DNA from: an uncultured Bacteroidales bacterium
GTDB taxonomy: Bacteria; Bacteroidota; Bacteroidia; Bacteroidales; Bacteroidaceae
Length of the DNA stretch: 64,000 nt
Direction of reading: 5' to 3'
NCBI GenBank assembly: GCA_902779085.1
Contig: CACYZY010000009.1
Coordinates: 28,340 to 92,339, forward strand
Within the stretch, counting starts at the first letter, position 1. Every line of letters starts with the position of its first letter. Shown piece by piece: positions 1 to 8,045 of the stretch. The translations under genes and the position numbers were made by a program. The notes beneath the pieces are model-generated. The model had not been told where the DNA came from. It worked only from the letters and a program-made list of their open reading frames with translations, and made no database searches.

Positions 1-1881
1 TTATCGAAATTGATGCTGCCAGACTTATTGATTAATAGCAGCAACAATACCATCACTTCACTCAATAACCAAAAGGTGCAGCTTAGAATAAATGGTGTGG
101 AGGTAACCGTCAATGATGTGACAGCTTTAAGTCCTGACAGGGTACAGAAGGTGGAATACATAGATATGCCTGGAGTCAGGTATGGTGATGCCGGCAGGGT
201 GATTAACATTGTCACAAAACGTATTGAGTCCGGCTTCTCCACCAGTGGGACATTACGGGCTGCCGTTACAGCTCCTTTTACAAGTGACCAGCTGAATTTC
301 AAATACAATCACAGGCAATCAGAGTTTGCTCTTAGTTATAACTACAACTTTTCAAACTACAAAGACGCTTTTAAGAATGTCCTGATGACCATCAGCCTAC
401 CAGAACAGGAATTAACATTAGAAAGAAATGGCATTAAGGCACCTCGCAAGAACCTTGGACATAATTTAACTTTAACATACAATTGGCGAAATGATAAAGG
501 TGCCATCTTCAATGCCGTACTTCGCAACCAGTGGTCTTTGCCAAAACAGACTGTAGAGCAGTCCGTTTTTGACCAGCTCAATAAACTGGACTACAATTAC
601 TCACTCTTTACGAAAGACCATACCTATACTCCATCCCTCAATCTATATTTTGAATATCCTATTGACAAGAAGCAAGCAATAATTGCCAATGCTGTAGGTA
701 CTTATATCAGCACAGATTATCTGAGGGACAGTAAAGAATGGAATGCTAGTGGGGATATTCAACGTGATTTTTCATATACCACCAAAGGTGACAAACAAAC
801 TTATCAGGGCGAATTGATCTACGAGAATAATTTCAGTCAGAAGGCTAGAACGACACTAGGAATCAATTACAAATGGTCTCATGCCAAGAATGTATATTCC
901 GTGACTTTGACCAACAAGATGAACACTTCAGACTTGTATGGATATGCCCAGTTGCAAGGCTCCATCAAGAAGTTCAGCTATCAAGTGGGAGTTGGCCTGA
1001 CCAGGCAGACATTTGAAGAAGGCAGCTTTAAATATGACAAATTTCTGTTCCGCCCTCAATTGACTTTAGCATATAACTTGATGGATAATCTGACTGTAAG
1101 GTATAATGGCAGCATGATGCCAGGGCTGCCTGAATTGAGCCAGACCAGTGAATTTGAGCAGTGGCAAAATGATTACGAACTGGTCGTAGGCAATCCGGAT
1201 TTAAAGCCTTATCAAGTATATTATAACCAGTTCTCATTGGATTGGAGGCTGAAAAGATTGACTATAGGGTTATCCTTCTATTATCAATACAACCATGATT
1301 ATATCTTCAACAGTATATATAGACGAAGCAATGGTGATCATTATTACATCGAATACCGTTCGGAAAACCAGAAAAATTATCAACATATTCAACCACGCAT
1401 TAATTTAAACTGGCAAATTATCAAAGATCATCTAAGTATAACAGCTTATAGCATATTGAACCGCTATCTGAGTCATGGCAACAACTTTAACCGCACCTCA
1501 TCAAGTCTGATATTTGGCGGGCAATTAATAGGAAACTATAAGAATTGGTCGCTGACTGCATCTTATCGTTCAAAAGGCAAGTGGCAGACGGCTGAGACGT
1601 TATTGAGAATTGCGCCTTCTGCCAATATAGCATTAAGATACAGGTATAATGCTTGGCAATTCGGGGTGGATATGCAGAATGTCTTTATGCCGAATGGAAT
1701 GCCCAATAGGAGTGAAACCATATCGGAGTTTGTTTACAAAAACTCAGAATCTTTCATCAGGAATGAGGGCAATATGTTGAGCTTCAGCGTTTCCTGGAAC
1801 TTTGATTCCGGCCGTCGGTATCGTTCTGGCTTCAAGAAGACAAATAATTATGAAGACGGTGATTCTGGTGTAATGAAATGA
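1..1881 (+). CDS. TonB-dependent-receptor-like outer membrane beta-barrel protein (5' end outside window)
   Basis: The frame is open from base 1, so the gene starts upstream; the first Met at base 10 is internal. The visible N-terminal part resembles the end of a TonB plug domain: a 'VEYIDMPGVRYGDAG' motif followed by 'VINIVTK', as in plug domains of TonB receptors. The remaining 550 or so residues are rich in alternating aromatic strands and end in a Phe-rich strand (SFSVSWNF), typical of the beta-barrel of the Bacteroidota 'outer membrane protein beta-barrel family'. It should lie in the outer membrane and move a substrate or peptide. Its stop overlaps the start of the C39 exporter by 4 bases, so the two are translationally coupled and may serve one export route. 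The missing 5' part would hold the signal peptide and any carboxypeptidase-like domain. Confidence 0.8.
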   Translation, partial: LSKLMLPDLLINSSNNTITSLNNQKVQLRINGVEVTVNDVTALSPDRVQKVEYIDMPGVRYGDAGRVINIVTKRIESGFSTSGTLRAAVTAPFTSDQLNFKYNHRQSEFALSYNYNFSNYKDAFKNVLMTISLPEQELTLERNGIKAPRKNLGHNLTLTYNWRNDKGAIFNAVLRNQWSLPKQTVEQSVFDQLNKLDYNYSLFTKDHTYTPSLNLYFEYPIDKKQAIIANAVGTYISTDYLRDSKEWNASGDIQRDFSYTTKGDKQTYQGELIYENNFSQKARTTLGINYKWSHAKNVYSVTLTNKMNTSDLYGYAQLQGSIKKFSYQVGVGLTRQTFEEGSFKYDKFLFRPQLTLAYNLMDNLTVRYNGSMMPGLPELSQTSEFEQWQNDYELVVGNPDLKPYQVYYNQFSLDWRLKRLTIGLSFYYQYNHDYIFNSIYRRSNGDHYYIEYRSENQKNYQHIQPRINLNWQIIKDHLSITAYSILNRYLSHGNNFNRTSSSLIFGGQLIGNYKNWSLTASYRSKGKWQTAETLLRIAPSANIALRYRYNAWQFGVDMQNVFMPNGMPNRSETISEFVYKNSESFIRNEGNMLSFSVSWNFDSGRRYRSGFKKTNNYEDGDSGVMK

Positions 1882-4064
1882 CACGATTCAGGGCTATTAG
1901 ACAGCATGACAGCACAGAGTGTGGAGCGACCTGCATCCGTATGGTCGCTTCACACTATGGCAAGCGTTATACCTCAGAAACTCTGCAACGCATTTGTGTG
2001 CCAGGGCCTGAAGGAATATCGCTGATGGTTATGCGTGATGCCGCTGAATACCTAGGATTCTCTACCATCTGCCTTAAAGGAAAAATGGATTTGTTGCATG
2101 AGTATCGTCCTTTCCCCTGCATCCTGCATTGGAACGGCAGACATTTCGTGGTACTTTATGACATTGATGAAAATTTTCTGGGCAGGCGCATCTATCGGAT
2201 TGCCGACCCGGCTACAGGCCTAGTCGCGCTCAGGGAAGAGAAGTTCAGGCACCATTGGATGAATGGGCAGGAAAATGGCATTGTGATGACGTTGAATCCT
2301 ACAGATGTGTTTTACCAGAAAGCGGATGACAAGTTAGAAGACAGTTACCATGCATTCAGCTTTATCTTTGACAAGCTCAAACGTTATCGGTTTGATTTCC
2401 TGCAAGTACTGTTAGGGATACTTTTAGGATGCTTTGTGCAATTCTGCCTGCCGTTCCTTACACAAGCCATTGTTGATAAAGGTATCAACAGGCAGGACAT
2501 CAACATCATTTATCTGATTCTGATAGGTCAGCTGACGTTGGTGTTGAGCAAGACTGCTATTGAATTTGTCCGTAGATGGCTTTTGTTGCACATCAGCATG
2601 AGGTTTAATCTGACTATACTGTCGGATTTCTTTATCAAGCTTGCCAAGCTACCCATGCGTTTCTTTGATACTAAGATGACAGGTGACATCATGCAGCGCA
2701 TCAGTGACCATAGCCGCATAGAACAATTCATTACAGGGCAATCACTGAACGTCATTTTTTCTGGATTCACCTTGTTGGTCTTCTTGGGCGTGCTGGCTTA
2801 CTACAATCTCAGCATTTTCTTTATTTTCCTTGTAGGAAGTTTGCTGTATGCCGTTTGGATAGCTTTCTTCCTGAAGAAACGCAAGGAGCTGGATTACCAA
2901 CGGTTTGAACATCAGTCAAGAAGCTACAGTAAGATTATCCAGCTTGTGGATGGTATGCAGGAGATTAAGTTACAGAACTGTGAACGGCGATATCGTTGGG
3001 AGTGGGAAGGCTTACAAGTCAGGAACTTCATGGTCAAGATGAAGAGCCTTTCATTGGAACAGACCCAGGGAGCCGGTGGCGTATTGATAAATGAAGTCAA
3101 GAATATTCTGATTACTGTCTATGCTGCCACTTCGGTTATCAGTGGAAATCTGACCCTAGGTATGATGTTGGCTATACAGTATATCATCGGCCAGCTCAAC
3201 TCACCGGTGGAACAGCTGGTTCAATTCTTGCATGGATGGCAAGATGCTAAAATCAGCATGGACAGGATGGCTGAAATCCACACACGTAAAAACGAGACCC
3301 CTGTAGAAGGCAAAGTGAAGGATATAGGTGGTAGCAAGGACATTCATATCTCGCACCTTACTTTCCAGTATGAAGGCAAGCATTCCCCTAAGGTGCTGGA
3401 TGATGTCAGTATTATTATCCCGCATGGTAAGGTGACTGCTATTGTGGGCAGCAGTGGTAGCGGAAAGACCACGCTCATCAAATTGCTGTTGGGATATTAT
3501 GACTTCTATGAGGGTCGAATTATGCTGGGTAACGCAGAACTGAGGGATGTCAATTTGGATTGGTGGCGTGACCAGTGCGGTGTGGTTATGCAAGACGGAA
3601 TGATATTTACCGATACCATTGCTCATAATATTGCCATAGCTGATGATGTGATACAACATGATCAACTTCGATATGCAGCCAATATGGCATGTATAGATAA
3701 GTTTGCCGACAGTTTACCCCAGAAATATGACACTATCATAGGAAAGGATGGAATGGGTCTGAGCCAGGGACAGAAGCAGAGGCTACTGATTGCCCGTGCT
3801 GTATATAAGAATCCTAGTTTCCTCTTTTTCGATGAGGCAACCAATTCACTGGACACTGTGAACGAGAGGAAGATAGTTGAGAACCTTAATCAATTTTATA
3901 GAGATAAGACTGTGCTGGTGGTGGCTCATAGGATGAGTACGGTGAGGAATGCTGATAATATCATTGTAATGGATAAAGGTAGAATAATGGAGACAGGTAA
4001 CCATGATACATTGATCGAGAAGCATGGTTATTATTATAATCTGGTTTATAATCAATTGGGCTGA
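1878..4064 (+). CDS. C39-peptidase ABC exporter (bacteriocin/RiPP type)
   Basis: This is a fused peptidase, membrane and ATPase exporter of 728 residues, the usual length for peptidase-containing ABC transporters. The N-terminal C39 papain-like domain (about 1-135) shows the expected residues: Q9, C15 (in STECGATC), H89 (GRHFVVLY) and D110 (IADPATG). A six-helix transmembrane domain spans about 165-440. The ATPase domain has Walker A at 524-531 (GSSGSGKT), signature LSQGQ at 628-632 and Walker B ending D652-E653. Such proteins cut a double-glycine type leader from a ribosomally made peptide and export the core across the inner membrane. It is coupled upstream to the outer-membrane protein and followed by glycosyltransferase and LanC-like genes, which points to a modified peptide cargo. 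No precursor peptide is seen downstream. Confidence 0.93.
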   Translation: MTRFRAIRQHDSTECGATCIRMVASHYGKRYTSETLQRICVPGPEGISLMVMRDAAEYLGFSTICLKGKMDLLHEYRPFPCILHWNGRHFVVLYDIDENFLGRRIYRIADPATGLVALREEKFRHHWMNGQENGIVMTLNPTDVFYQKADDKLEDSYHAFSFIFDKLKRYRFDFLQVLLGILLGCFVQFCLPFLTQAIVDKGINRQDINIIYLILIGQLTLVLSKTAIEFVRRWLLLHISMRFNLTILSDFFIKLAKLPMRFFDTKMTGDIMQRISDHSRIEQFITGQSLNVIFSGFTLLVFLGVLAYYNLSIFFIFLVGSLLYAVWIAFFLKKRKELDYQRFEHQSRSYSKIIQLVDGMQEIKLQNCERRYRWEWEGLQVRNFMVKMKSLSLEQTQGAGGVLINEVKNILITVYAATSVISGNLTLGMMLAIQYIIGQLNSPVEQLVQFLHGWQDAKISMDRMAEIHTRKNETPVEGKVKDIGGSKDIHISHLTFQYEGKHSPKVLDDVSIIIPHGKVTAIVGSSGSGKTTLIKLLLGYYDFYEGRIMLGNAELRDVNLDWWRDQCGVVMQDGMIFTDTIAHNIAIADDVIQHDQLRYAANMACIDKFADSLPQKYDTIIGKDGMGLSQGQKQRLLIARAVYKNPSFLFFDEATNSLDTVNERKIVENLNQFYRDKTVLVVAHRMSTVRNADNIIVMDKGRIMETGNHDTLIEKHGYYYNLVYNQLG

Positions 4065-4065
4065 T

Positions 4066-4224
4066 ATGGATGAAGAGGCAAAAAATGAAAGTAGGTCTCA
4101 AGAAGTTAGATTAATGCTAGAGAAAAAGCCACCTTTGTTGGTAAGGTATGGTAATGTGTTTCTGTTGTTTTTGATGGCATTGCTGTCTGTGGCAGCATGG
4201 CATATTTATAGTGCATATGGATAA
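4066..4224 (+). CDS. 52-residue single-helix membrane protein, HlyD-N-terminus-like
   Basis: I start this at ATG 4066, one base after the exporter stop; a longer in-frame reading from 4024 lies inside the exporter gene. The protein has a charged N-terminus (about 1-28) and one hydrophobic helix (about 29-48), ending HIYSAYG. The 'RSQEVRLMLEKKPPLLVRYG' stretch before the helix resembles, from memory, the cytoplasmic start of HlyD-family adaptor proteins in Bacteroidota, but the periplasmic part is absent. It may be a truncated adaptor or a small subunit that docks on the exporter. Its stop overlaps the next start (TAATG). Moderate confidence that it is translated, low confidence in the HlyD relation. 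Confidence 0.55.
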   Translation: MDEEAKNESRSQEVRLMLEKKPPLLVRYGNVFLLFLMALLSVAAWHIYSAYG

Positions 4225-5180
4225 TGAAGAACGGTAGGGACAATCTGACGATAATCATTCCATCCCACAATGAAGGAAAGGAAGTTGAAAACACATTGGC
4301 GAGCATCAGGCAGACTGCTGGCAACGAGGTGAATGTGATGCTGGTTGATGATGCGTCAGACGATGGGGTTTGTTATCGAGATGTCTGTAATAAATATAAT
4401 TCGCTATACTATAGGAATGATGTACGTATGGGGCCAGCACGATCCAGGGACTTAGGAGTGGATATGACAGGAACTCCTTTCTTCATGACTGTTGACAGCC
4501 ACATGCGTTTCTATCATAACGACTGGTGGAAACGTATCACAGACGTGGTCGCTTCTAATCCTGAAGCTTTGTATTGTGCCAATTGCAAGGCTCTGGATAT
4601 GCATGCAGAGCCAATGGCAAATAAGCCTCATTTTGGCGCCTTTGTGGATTTCATGGGCGAAATAGAAGGCAAGGTGCTCTCTCCTTTATGGATGCGCAAA
4701 GACCATTTCCCCACGCAGGAACTGGTGGAGATCCCCTGTATTCTGGGCGCTACTTATGCCTCGTCAAAGCGTTACTGGCAGCACTTGAAGGGACTGAACG
4801 GATTAAACCAATATGGTCATGAGGAACCATACATCAGTATCAAGGCGTGGATGGACGGTGGTAAGTGCCATTTAATCAAGGATGTGGAGATAGGACATCT
4901 GTTCAGGGAGACTTTCCCTTATAAAGTTAATGTGGGGTATTACGTATATAATAAGTTGGTAATCATGGAAACTCTGCTGCCTGATGATATGAAGAACGAA
5001 CTATATAATGCGCTGCGGAGACAATATGGTGAGCATTTGAGGGAAGCGATGGAAATCATGATTGACAATCAAGCCCAGCTGCAATCTCTGCATGACTATT
5101 ATCAAAATACTTTTAAATATGGCTTTGAGGTCTTTCAGCAGATAAACTCAGAATATATGCGTTTAAGCAACAACTTGTAA
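4224..5180 (+). CDS. GT-A glycosyltransferase resembling polypeptide GalNAc-transferases
   Basis: The 318-residue protein opens with a family 2 type nucleotide-sugar fold (LTIIIPSHNEG, then VDDAS at 41-45). Instead of a plain DXD it carries D91-S92-H93 (TVDSHMRF), like the DxH metal site of polypeptide N-acetylgalactosaminyltransferases. Further on, residues 197-228 have the order EE, W209, GG 212-213 and GHLFR 224-228, which matches the GT27 pattern 'E..S.rvW.cGG....pCs.VGHvfR' that I know from those enzymes. The family therefore suggests transfer of a sugar to a Ser/Thr of a peptide in the cytoplasm before export by the adjacent C39 transporter. Donor and acceptor are unknown. It lacks a lectin domain. 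It overlaps the upstream gene by one base and lies one base before the next gene. Confidence 0.75.
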   Translation: MKNGRDNLTIIIPSHNEGKEVENTLASIRQTAGNEVNVMLVDDASDDGVCYRDVCNKYNSLYYRNDVRMGPARSRDLGVDMTGTPFFMTVDSHMRFYHNDWWKRITDVVASNPEALYCANCKALDMHAEPMANKPHFGAFVDFMGEIEGKVLSPLWMRKDHFPTQELVEIPCILGATYASSKRYWQHLKGLNGLNQYGHEEPYISIKAWMDGGKCHLIKDVEIGHLFRETFPYKVNVGYYVYNKLVIMETLLPDDMKNELYNALRRQYGEHLREAMEIMIDNQAQLQSLHDYYQNTFKYGFEVFQQINSEYMRLSNNL

Positions 5181-5181
5181 C

Positions 5182-5910
5182 ATGTTGAAGATAGAGAAAA
5201 CAATTCATCAGGTTTGGGGTGGTGCTCCCATGCCTTATAGATTAAAAATACTCACTGAGACGTGGAAAAGATACAATCCTGGCTGGTCATATAAACTATG
5301 GACACAACACGATATGGATAGCTTAGTGGAAAGTAACTTCCCAGGATTGCAGGATTTCTACCACGCATTGCCATTTGACATACAGCGTTGGGACATGATA
5401 CGCTACCTGATTCTGTATGCCGAAGGTGGTATGTATGTGGATGCCGATATCGAGTGCTTCAAGCCAATAGCTCCATTGTTAGATGAAATGGAACTTTTCT
5501 ACGGTTTAGAACCGCCCGAGCACATCTGCATTGTGAATGGAAGAAAGCAAAGGGCAGTATGCAATGCCTTTATGGGCGCAGTAAAAGGGCATCCAGTATG
5601 GGAGTTTATCATTCAGAAGGTTCAAGAGGCTGTTAACAGTCATGTTTACAAATATAATGTGGTGTTGAACACTACAGGACCACAGATGATTTCAAGAAAC
5701 ATGGATGTGCTCGTTAAGCAGTATGGCGCTAAGTTGATTGCTTCAGAGGTCGCTTCACCTGTCTGCAAACGTGAGACAAAGAATTATATAATGGGTATAA
5801 ATACAAAGTCATTTGAAAGGAAACTAAGAGGTTGCTATTGCGCACACTATTTCATGGGAGCGTGGAGCGATAGCATGAGTATTTATAATAAGGTGGTAAA
5901 TGGAAAATAA
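5182..5910 (+). CDS. DXD-motif glycosyltransferase (GT32 / OCH1-like)
   Basis: The 242-residue protein has the layout of 'glycosyltransferase sugar-binding region containing DXD motif' enzymes: IHQVWGG near the N-terminus, NPGWSYKLW at about 32-40, then RWDMIRYLILYAEGG followed by D87-A88-D89. The DXD binds the metal and nucleotide sugar. Family members add a single sugar to glycans or lipids, and some act on proteins. Here the position between a GalNAc-transferase-like gene and a LanC-like gene suggests it extends or adds a sugar on the same peptide. Its end overlaps the LanC-like start by 11 bases. A shorter paralogue at 6469 lacks the DXD. Confidence 0.85.
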   Translation: MLKIEKTIHQVWGGAPMPYRLKILTETWKRYNPGWSYKLWTQHDMDSLVESNFPGLQDFYHALPFDIQRWDMIRYLILYAEGGMYVDADIECFKPIAPLLDEMELFYGLEPPEHICIVNGRKQRAVCNAFMGAVKGHPVWEFIIQKVQEAVNSHVYKYNVVLNTTGPQMISRNMDVLVKQYGAKLIASEVASPVCKRETKNYIMGINTKSFERKLRGCYCAHYFMGAWSDSMSIYNKVVNGK

Positions 5911-6472
5911 AATAGAAAATATGAATTTAGACCGTGCTGTACATCAAGCTCTTTTTAGAGCAGAAGCTACAAAGAATATTGGTTTGTTTGACGGCAGGAT
6001 GGGAATGGCCGTGCTCTTTTCAAAATATGGTTTTAATACTAATAATCCATTATATCAAGAATATGCAGAGGAGATAATTAACAAGATTATGCACAATCTG
6101 TCATTTAAAGAAGACATTGGGCTTGCAACAGGATTGGCTGGCGTGGGTTGGGGAATACTCTATCTTGTCAATCAAGGGTTGTTGAACGGTGAATTTCTTA
6201 AATATTGTGTGAAGATTAACCGATGTATCATGTATGCAGACCTCAGAAGAATAGAAGATACTACATTTGAATATGGAATGGCAGGATTGACTCATTATTT
6301 TATCTATGGTAAGCATACAAATGTTAAAAACTGGTTTGACGAGGATTTCATTTTTGACCTTAATAACCAGTTCAATAAATTATTAATGGATAAAACTCTT
6401 ATGAATGAAGTGTTGGTAGGTTCTTATGTCGAGCGCATTTTTAAAATGATTGTGGAGTCCATTATTAAGTGA
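5900..6472 (+). CDS. Short LanC-like (lanthionine cyclase family) protein
   Basis: Only 190 residues, roughly half of a normal LanC (about 400). It retains repeats of the alpha-toroid: GLFDGRMGMAVLFSKYG near 28, GLATGLAGVGWGILYL near 74 and YGMAGLTHYF near 124. The zinc ligands of LanC enzymes (Cys and Cys-His) sit in the C-terminal half, which is missing here, and no Cys-His pair of that kind is visible. It therefore probably does not catalyse thioether formation. It could be a remnant, or a binding or scaffold protein for the peptide being glycosylated. It overlaps both neighbours, which argues that it is still translated as part of the operon. Confidence 0.65.
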   Translation: MENKIENMNLDRAVHQALFRAEATKNIGLFDGRMGMAVLFSKYGFNTNNPLYQEYAEEIINKIMHNLSFKEDIGLATGLAGVGWGILYLVNQGLLNGEFLKYCVKINRCIMYADLRRIEDTTFEYGMAGLTHYFIYGKHTNVKNWFDEDFIFDLNNQFNKLLMDKTLMNEVLVGSYVERIFKMIVESIIK

Positions 6473-6966
6473 GTATGATTGTAAGAAAAATACATCAGCT
6501 ATGTTTGAGCAGCAGTATGCGTCCTTTACATAAAATCTTGGCGCAGACATGGGTAAATCATAACCCTAAATGGCAGTATCGTCTATGGAAAGAGGAAGAG
6601 GTACAGGAGTTGTTACTTGTCTATTTTTCAAATCTGTTTTCTTTTTGCCAGGTTTTACCAGAACAACATAAAATGCACATATACAAATACGCCATACTTT
6701 TTTACGAGGGTGGTGTTGTAGCGAGCATTGCCAAAGAGTGTACCATGCCCATTGAGGAAATGATTGACGTTAGCCAGTCTTTCTATGTAAGTGACGAGCA
6801 AGGTATAATGGCATCATCTAGAGGACATCCTATTTGTAAGAGACTTCTTTCAGAAATAGGTATGATATTAGATCAGTATGGTATCCTTGATGAGTATGCT
6901 GATAATGAGTTTGGAGAAAGAATAATAAAAGAAAAGATTGAAGAAATATCAAAACTAATGCCATAA
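6469..6966 (+). CDS. Glycosyltransferase paralogue without DXD motif (probable pseudoenzyme)
   Basis: The 165-residue protein is a shortened relative of the 5182 gene: KIHQLC, NPKWQYRLW and YKYAILFYEGG align with IHQVWG, NPGWSYKLW and IRYLILYAEGG. At the position of D87-A88-D89 it has S86-I87-A88 (numbered from the GTG), so the metal/nucleotide-sugar site is lost, and the C-terminus is cut by about 75 residues. The start is either GTG 6469, overlapping the previous stop, or ATG 6475. It is probably inactive as an enzyme and may act as a partner of the active paralogue. It ends the operon: a long AT-rich gap follows. Confidence 0.7.
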   Translation: MSMIVRKIHQLCLSSSMRPLHKILAQTWVNHNPKWQYRLWKEEEVQELLLVYFSNLFSFCQVLPEQHKMHIYKYAILFYEGGVVASIAKECTMPIEEMIDVSQSFYVSDEQGIMASSRGHPICKRLLSEIGMILDQYGILDEYADNEFGERIIKEKIEEISKLMP

Positions 6967-7057
6967 AAGTTTTTGGTCACATTTATAATTGTTTTACGCA
7001 AATCTAGAGCGCAAAGTATCATTTTTTTATTAAGGTTTTAATACTGTTTTTTTTTAG

Positions 7058-7065
7058 TATCTTTA
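7058..7065 (+). promoter_or_regulatory. Candidate -7 promoter element for the 7101 gene
   Basis: TATCTTTA fits the Bacteroidota TAnnTTTG element with one change, in a T-rich run 36 bases before ATG 7101. It would make the next gene an independent transcription unit. Confidence 0.45.
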
Positions 7066-7100
7066 CGTTCAAATAGTATTAATAGAAAAAATGAGGTAAG

Positions 7101-7919
7101 ATGACAGCAGAATCATTATCAAAAATAGTAGAGCATTCGCTAAACAGTGTATCGCTACAGGATATAAAAGATGCGAAAAAAAAACCAATAAAGGATCAAA
7201 TCTTAGCACTTCTTAAGCTTCTGACAGGTGATGTTTTGGGCGCTATAGAATCAGAGGCTCAAGCAATATCTGACTATAAAGAGAGCGAGTTCTTCCGTAA
7301 GTATACATGTTACTTGTATGAACTTGTTGACACAACTCCCGATGAGAGGCATAAGTTTTGCCAAGAAATTCAAGAAAAAGCAGAGGACTATTCTGGAAAT
7401 GTTATTCTGGGGATGGTAGATAGACTGGATAATATTAACAAGCAGAGAATACTTGCTCAATTGACTATAGCTAAAGTTCATGGATCAATTAGTATTGAGG
7501 ATTTCTTCCGGCTTCATTCTTTATTGGAAAGAATACCTTGGGTAGACTTGAAAGAGCTACCAAAATATAAAGATCCGTTCTATGATGAAGGTGGCGATAC
7601 AGAATTACTATTTGCTACAGGAGCATTGGAAATGATTATTATAGATGCCAAAGGCGGTTCCAATAAATATATTTTATCTCGACTTGGCGAGATGTTACTG
7701 AGATGGGGATTTGGGATTCATTTGGAATTGGAGCATGGGAAGGGCACTAATGTGGAACTTGATGCTATAACCGCAGAAGACATAGACGTGATAACAGATG
7801 AAAAAATAAAAGCGTCACGTCCTAGATATAAGGATGGCTCATTATATTTCCCAGAGGGTACAATATCAGAGGGAATTGAAGATGACGGAGATTCTCTTAA
7901 TAATATAAAAAAGGAGTAG
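7101..7919 (+). CDS. Conserved-looking protein of unknown function (272 aa)
   Basis: I do not recognise the family. The protein has a Lys/Glu-rich helical N-terminal half (1-150), a central hydrophobic segment around 'GALEMIIIDAKGG' (about 173-185) and an acidic C-terminus ending DGDSLNNIKKE. There is no signal peptide or clear membrane helix, so a cytoplasmic location is likely. A Bacteroidota-type promoter element lies just upstream and more than 100 bases separate it from each neighbour, so it is monocistronic. Its place at the border of an island of defence-like genes makes an accessory role plausible, but nothing in the sequence shows a function. Confidence 0.7.
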   Translation: MTAESLSKIVEHSLNSVSLQDIKDAKKKPIKDQILALLKLLTGDVLGAIESEAQAISDYKESEFFRKYTCYLYELVDTTPDERHKFCQEIQEKAEDYSGNVILGMVDRLDNINKQRILAQLTIAKVHGSISIEDFFRLHSLLERIPWVDLKELPKYKDPFYDEGGDTELLFATGALEMIIIDAKGGSNKYILSRLGEMLLRWGFGIHLELEHGKGTNVELDAITAEDIDVITDEKIKASRPRYKDGSLYFPEGTISEGIEDDGDSLNNIKKE

Positions 7920-8045
7920 TGATGTATTTTTATGACTAATTTGTTTGTTTTATATGAAAGAGATTACAGGTATTGTATAACTTTTATTCATAAGTTCTTT
8001 GCCCAATTGTATTAGACTAAAAATGAGAAGCTAGGAGAAGGATGG

